Origin: Fusarium oxysporum f. sp. lycopersici 4287
Lineage: Eukaryota; Ascomycota; Sordariomycetes; Hypocreales; Nectriaceae
Length of the DNA: 64,000 nucleotides
Direction: 5' to 3'
Assembly (NCBI RefSeq): GCF_000149955.1
Contig: NC_030992.1
Location: forward strand, 1,395,073 to 1,459,072
Below the pieces are notes generated by a model that saw nothing but the letters and a program-made list of their open reading frames with translations, did not search any database and was not told the origin of the DNA. The translations under genes and the position numbers were made by a program. Each line of letters begins with the position of its first letter. The stretch's first letter is position 1. Below, in pieces: positions 60,342 to 64,000 of this stretch.

Positions 60342-63298
60342 TTATCGTGAGTAAGGGTGAAAGCCGCGGTTTCCACCCCGTCCTCCACCACGATAATTAG
60401 CTCCAGGTTTACCGGCGTTTTTGGGCCCCGTAGGCGCATTGGCGGGTGGTGCATGTTGCGGGTCAGAGTTCGCACTGGCACTGCCAGCACGGTTAAAGCC
60501 ACCTGAGCCTTGGTTGGAGTTTGGCTGAGGAACATCGTCATACATGCCCTCCCATGAAGTAGGGGCTCCGCCTCCTCCACCCATACCATATCCTCCATGT
60601 CCTCCATGACCGCCGTAGCCTCCACGGCCTCCACGACGACCTCCTTGAGCTTGTTGGTATTGATTATAGTTGTTGTTGTTGTCATATCCTCGACCACCGC
60701 CGCCGCTGGCAGAGGCAGTGGGACTAGCACTACCGGAAGCAGCATCTTGACCACCTTGCTGGCCCTGCTGTTGCATCATCTGTTGCTGCATTTGCTGCAT
60801 CTGCTGCATCATCTGTGGGTTCACGTTCTGCATCATGTTCTGAGCATTGGCACCGCCGCCTCCTCGACCCATCATCTGTTGTTGCATCTGTTGCATCTGC
60901 ATCATGTTCTGCCACATGGCTGGGTTCATGGGCATTCCTCGGCTCATGGCCATTTGTGACTGCATCATAGCGAAGTACTGTTGCATACGTTGAAAGTATT
61001 GGGCCATGACTTGGGGTGTCATGCCGTTGTTGCCCATCTGTTGGCCCATGGAGCCCTGGCTTGACTGGTCGCCGTCCTTTCTGAACTTGCCGCGTCGTGA
61101 TGCCTCTTCCTCTTCTCGAAGGTTACCCCTAGGCTGGGCCTTCTTGACCTCGATGGGTTTTCCGTGAATTTCTAGTGGCACGTTGATACAGGCATCAACG
61201 CCGGCTTCGTTTTCAAACGTCACGAACCCAAATCCTCGTGGACGGCCGGTATCTTTGTCCATCATGAGAGTCGCATCTACAACGCGGCCGAACTGTGCAA
61301 AGTATTCCTTGAATTCTTGATCCGTGGTTTCCTGGCTGACACCTCCGACGAAGATCTTACTAGTCTTCTCTTGTTCGTCTCGGGGAATGGCACGTTTGGG
61401 GTCGATCTGCAACGCAATTAGAGTGGTGAGTTTGGCCATGTCTTAAGATATATGGCTTACGATCTTGCCATCAAGGAAATGTTCCTTGACCATGACGATA
61501 TTGACTGTCTTGGCGTCCTTAAAAGTCAGGAAACCAAATCCTCGCGACCGGCCGGTACTGCTGTCTCTCATGACTGTGCATTCAACGACTTCACCAAACT
61601 GTGAGAAGTAATCCCGTAACGATTCTGCCAACAATCGTTAGTACAAGTTTGGAGAGCTGCATGTGCTTATTACTTACGGTCGGTGGTTTCCCAGTTGAGA
61701 CCGCCGATGAACATTTTACTATACAAACATGTCAGTATACTTGTCATTTTAGAGTTGTTTATGCATTCTAAATATCAAGGCTGTTAAACACGGGTCTCCT
61801 AGGCTTGATAGAACAATAGGATCCAGGCTGATGGTGAAGTGGCTTGCTTAGAAAGGGCTGCGAATTTGCGAATAATCAATAGTTTGCTGAAACCTCAACC
61901 CTGGCTTAGAGAAAAGAGCCGACAATCGAGACTTGAATGCCTGATACAGCAGAAAAACAGATGGCTGCGGTTTGGCGATTGCAATGTGATGAAGGAGTCT
62001 GTATCCTTGAAAAAATGGGTCGTGCAGGGCAATATGGGTGCATGCAGAGAAGACACAGCCCAGCAGGAGGTCGATTGATCTGAAAGTTCCCATTTCTTCG
62101 GCTTGCTTGATGTTGGCGGCAATTTCTGTAAGATCCCTGCGTGTGGATGCATCAAGGCCAACATAACAAGGACCATGGTTGACAAACGTTGACCAAACGG
62201 CCATGACAGTCGAAAGTACGGCGCAGACATTGCAATGAGAGATGCCAGATCAGCTTGGTCGAATAAAATTTCGTCTTGTGCTATCGTCTTGACTGTTCTC
62301 TCTGTCTCTGTCTCATGCTAGGTACTGGCCTCGAGCGCTATTCGCTGCGAATCTCGCTATAGCACTCGAGAGTGTTTACCACTCCCGTCGGTTCAATAAG
62401 ATCTCTGCGACTGAGGGCTATGGAAGACTCAAGTAGTAGTGTCTTTCGTCTGGACTAGTGCCGAATGATTCATCTTGGGATGTCCACAGGGCGTATCCCA
62501 GTACCGATTGTGACATCCTCCTCTTCCTCTCATAGCCCATAGACAATAGCAGCGGACTCGCCTCAACCGGTTATATCTCTTGATCCACATATCCTCTTGA
62601 ATGAGTAATGGTAACTCTTCCAATCTGAATCTTTGCCGTTTGACGTCTCCGATAGCAAAACCTCTTTTTCTTAATTTGACCACGACCCTCTCTAGCCAAG
62701 CCAACTTCCGAAATGTATGCAAATGCTAAACCGATGGCCACTACTACATGGCAACGTGGCAGTTGCCATGAGGATTCAGGGTTGTGAACACGCAAGGCAA
62801 ACCGTGATATTCTCGCAAGAGCGAATTCAAGAAATGTAATCACAATGCAGAAACAGTGTAGACTTACCCATCTTCTTTGGCACTCGCCTTGTGTACAGTT
62901 CCGTATGGAGGTGTTGGAGCATCGTCATGCATATCAGCCTGGCCTGTGTGACCGGATCCGCCGTATCCTCCTCCACCGAGATTAAAATCGACATCATCAT
63001 CGTCGTCATCTTGATCTTGAGTCATGTGTTCATCATCCCCTGTTTCTTGATGTTGTTGCATCCCGTTATGCTCATCATTGTCGTTGTTGTGAATGTTAGT
63101 AGGAGGCTGAACTTCTGGGGCAGGGGGGGCTGCTGCGGCGGGAGCAGACGCTGGCTTTGCGGCATCGTTGTCATCGTAGCTGTCTAAGAGTCAGTATCCC
63201 AGGTAGACGCACAGAGTGTTTATGCTCGCTGCTTATGTTGCAATGAATACTTACAGGTCGGCGAAGAGATCATCCTCGAAGTTCTCGGGCTCCGTCAT
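60342..63298 (-). CDS. HRP1: Hrp1/Nab4-like RNA-binding protein
   Basis: Two-RRM hnRNP related to yeast Hrp1 (cleavage factor IB), which binds UA-rich elements in mRNA 3' ends and shuttles between nucleus and cytoplasm. Five exons (63298-63255, 63179-62868, 61718-61678, 61624-61461, 61406-60342) sum to 1,626 nt, or 541 aa. The N-terminus is acidic (EPENFEDDLFAD, then QDQDDDDDDVDFNLGGG). RRM1 at about 120-192 has KMFIGGLNW and GRSRGFGFLTF. RRM2 at about 201-275 has KIFVGGVSQ and GRPRGFGFVTF, with the linker DPKRAIPRDEQEK that is diagnostic for Hrp1. The tail is Met/Gln-rich (MQMQQMQQQMM) and then Gly/Arg-rich, ending RGGNRGFHPYSR, a probable nuclear import signal. Intron 2 (62867-61719) is 1,149 nt, far longer than any other here. 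Confidence 0.95.
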
Positions 63299-63853
63299 GG
63301 CGACGGTTGAGGTTTGGCGCGTGTTCGTGATAAGAAGTTCGAAAGATGAGGGAGCGCGAAAGAAGCGAACGACGGGTTTCGCGCACTCGACACTAGAAAG
63401 CTGTTATGGGTGAACAAGGGCAGGTGAGAAGTGATGCGCAATTGAAATTGAGAACTAAGTCGAACCAAGAGTCAAAGAAAAGGAAGAGGAGGCGACTGAA
63501 CCATGAAGGTAAAGAAAGGTACTAGGTTATCGAGCCGCGAAGCTAAAGCCTAACTGACTCTACTGACTAAGCCACAAGTGGGCCAATCAGATATCAGCAC
63601 CACTACAAACAAACAAGAACCCGAGTCTCGGACTTTTTCAAAATCCAAATGCTAATATCACTGAGACTTGGAAGATAATGAACTTGAAGATGATATTCAA
63701 AATTGAACTCTTGCCTACCATTTCAGAGCATTTTGCCCTTACAGTTTTATGCTTCTCCGTTACAACCCCTGTATTCCCATGTACATACTCTCCAAGCTCC
63801 ATTGTCAAGAAGCCTGACTTGTCTTTGAGCATTACATGGAAAAGCAGGTTTTG
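63299..63853. other. Hrp1-like gene promoter and 3' flank of the edge gene
   Basis: A 555-bp gap between two minus-strand genes. The part up to about 63500 is the promoter and leader of the Hrp1-like gene. No further gene seen. Confidence 0.45.
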
Positions 63854-64000
63854 TTAATCTGGCTCAAACCACATGCGCTCGTTGGTGAATTGCTCTGGGC
63901 TGTATTCGTACTCCGTACCCAGGCTCGTGCCGCCTGTTGGGCGAGTAATCCGCCCCGAGGCCGGGCAGCTGAGCCCAGGCCACAGGGTCAAGGCACAGTC
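63854..64000 (-). CDS. C-terminal end of a gene cut by the window edge
   Basis: The minus strand is open from the right edge to a TAA at 63854-63856 and encodes about 48 residues ending EYSPEQFTNERMWFEPD. The amino-acid texture (Trp, Tyr, Phe and charged residues, no repeats) looks like a real C-terminus. The family cannot be named from this piece. The rest of the gene lies beyond 64000. Confidence 0.6.
   Translation of the reverse strand, partial: DCALTLWPGLSCPASGRITRPTGGTSLGTEYEYSPEQFTNERMWFEPD

Noticed and set aside
60597..60959. 120-codon plus-strand frame rich in Ser, Leu and His
   Set aside because: Antisense of the Met/Gln-rich tail of the Hrp1-like gene.

Overview
The window is nuclear DNA of a filamentous ascomycete, most likely a Fusarium-like member of the Sordariomycetes. 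The reasons are short introns (mostly 45-130 nt) with GTAAGT/GTATGT donors and CTAAC-type branch sites, one-gene-one-promoter spacing, a Zn(II)2Cys6 regulator, and fungal-type versions of the housekeeping proteins. The genus is an inference from the overall look. I rebuilt multi-exon genes by hand and checked that the exon lengths sum to a whole number of codons.

Layout from left to right. 0.4-12.1 kb holds an unrecognised four-exon gene (180 aa), proteasome alpha subunit SCL1, a WKF-domain (C7orf50-like) protein, a phytanoyl-CoA dioxygenase-family enzyme, a claudin-like four-span membrane protein and an IFRD-family protein. 13.8-21.8 kb holds an FHA-domain tail-anchored protein, with a stray copy of its own start region 1.06 kb upstream, then an ADIP/Msd1-like coiled-coil protein and the ribosome biogenesis factor RRP7.

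21.8-28.0 kb is a gene-poor island. It contains a strongly strand-skewed T/G-rich stretch, a decayed 13-nt tandem array, a microsatellite and what looks like a frameshifted gene relic. 28.0-29.7 kb is glutamine synthetase with seven exons, including a GC-AG intron and an intron carrying a perfect palindrome. 30-33.4 kb has no supported gene. 33.4-38.6 kb holds a DUF92/TMEM19 membrane protein, a fragment of the mitochondrial nad1 gene inserted in the nucleus (a NUMT), and a Zn(II)2Cys6 transcription factor.

40.6-63.3 kb is dense housekeeping: trifunctional C1-tetrahydrofolate synthase, eIF3i, an ISWI chromatin remodeller, a HAPSTR1/C16orf72-like protein, a PABPN1/Pab2-like RNA-binding protein, the Rsp5/HulA HECT ubiquitin ligase and the Hrp1/Nab4-like mRNA 3'-end factor, which has an unusually long (about 1.15 kb) intron. 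A further minus-strand gene is cut by the right edge.

The genes do not form a pathway cluster. They cover protein turnover (SCL1, Rsp5), ribosome and translation functions (RRP7, eIF3i), chromatin (ISWI), mRNA 3' processing (Hrp1, Pab2), nitrogen assimilation (glutamine synthetase) and one-carbon metabolism. I saw no tRNA, rRNA, CRISPR array or intact transposon, and no convincing new multi-gene system. The most unusual items are the NUMT, the partial FHA-gene duplication, the skewed repeat island with its relic, and the upstream presequence-like frame of the C1-THF synthase gene.
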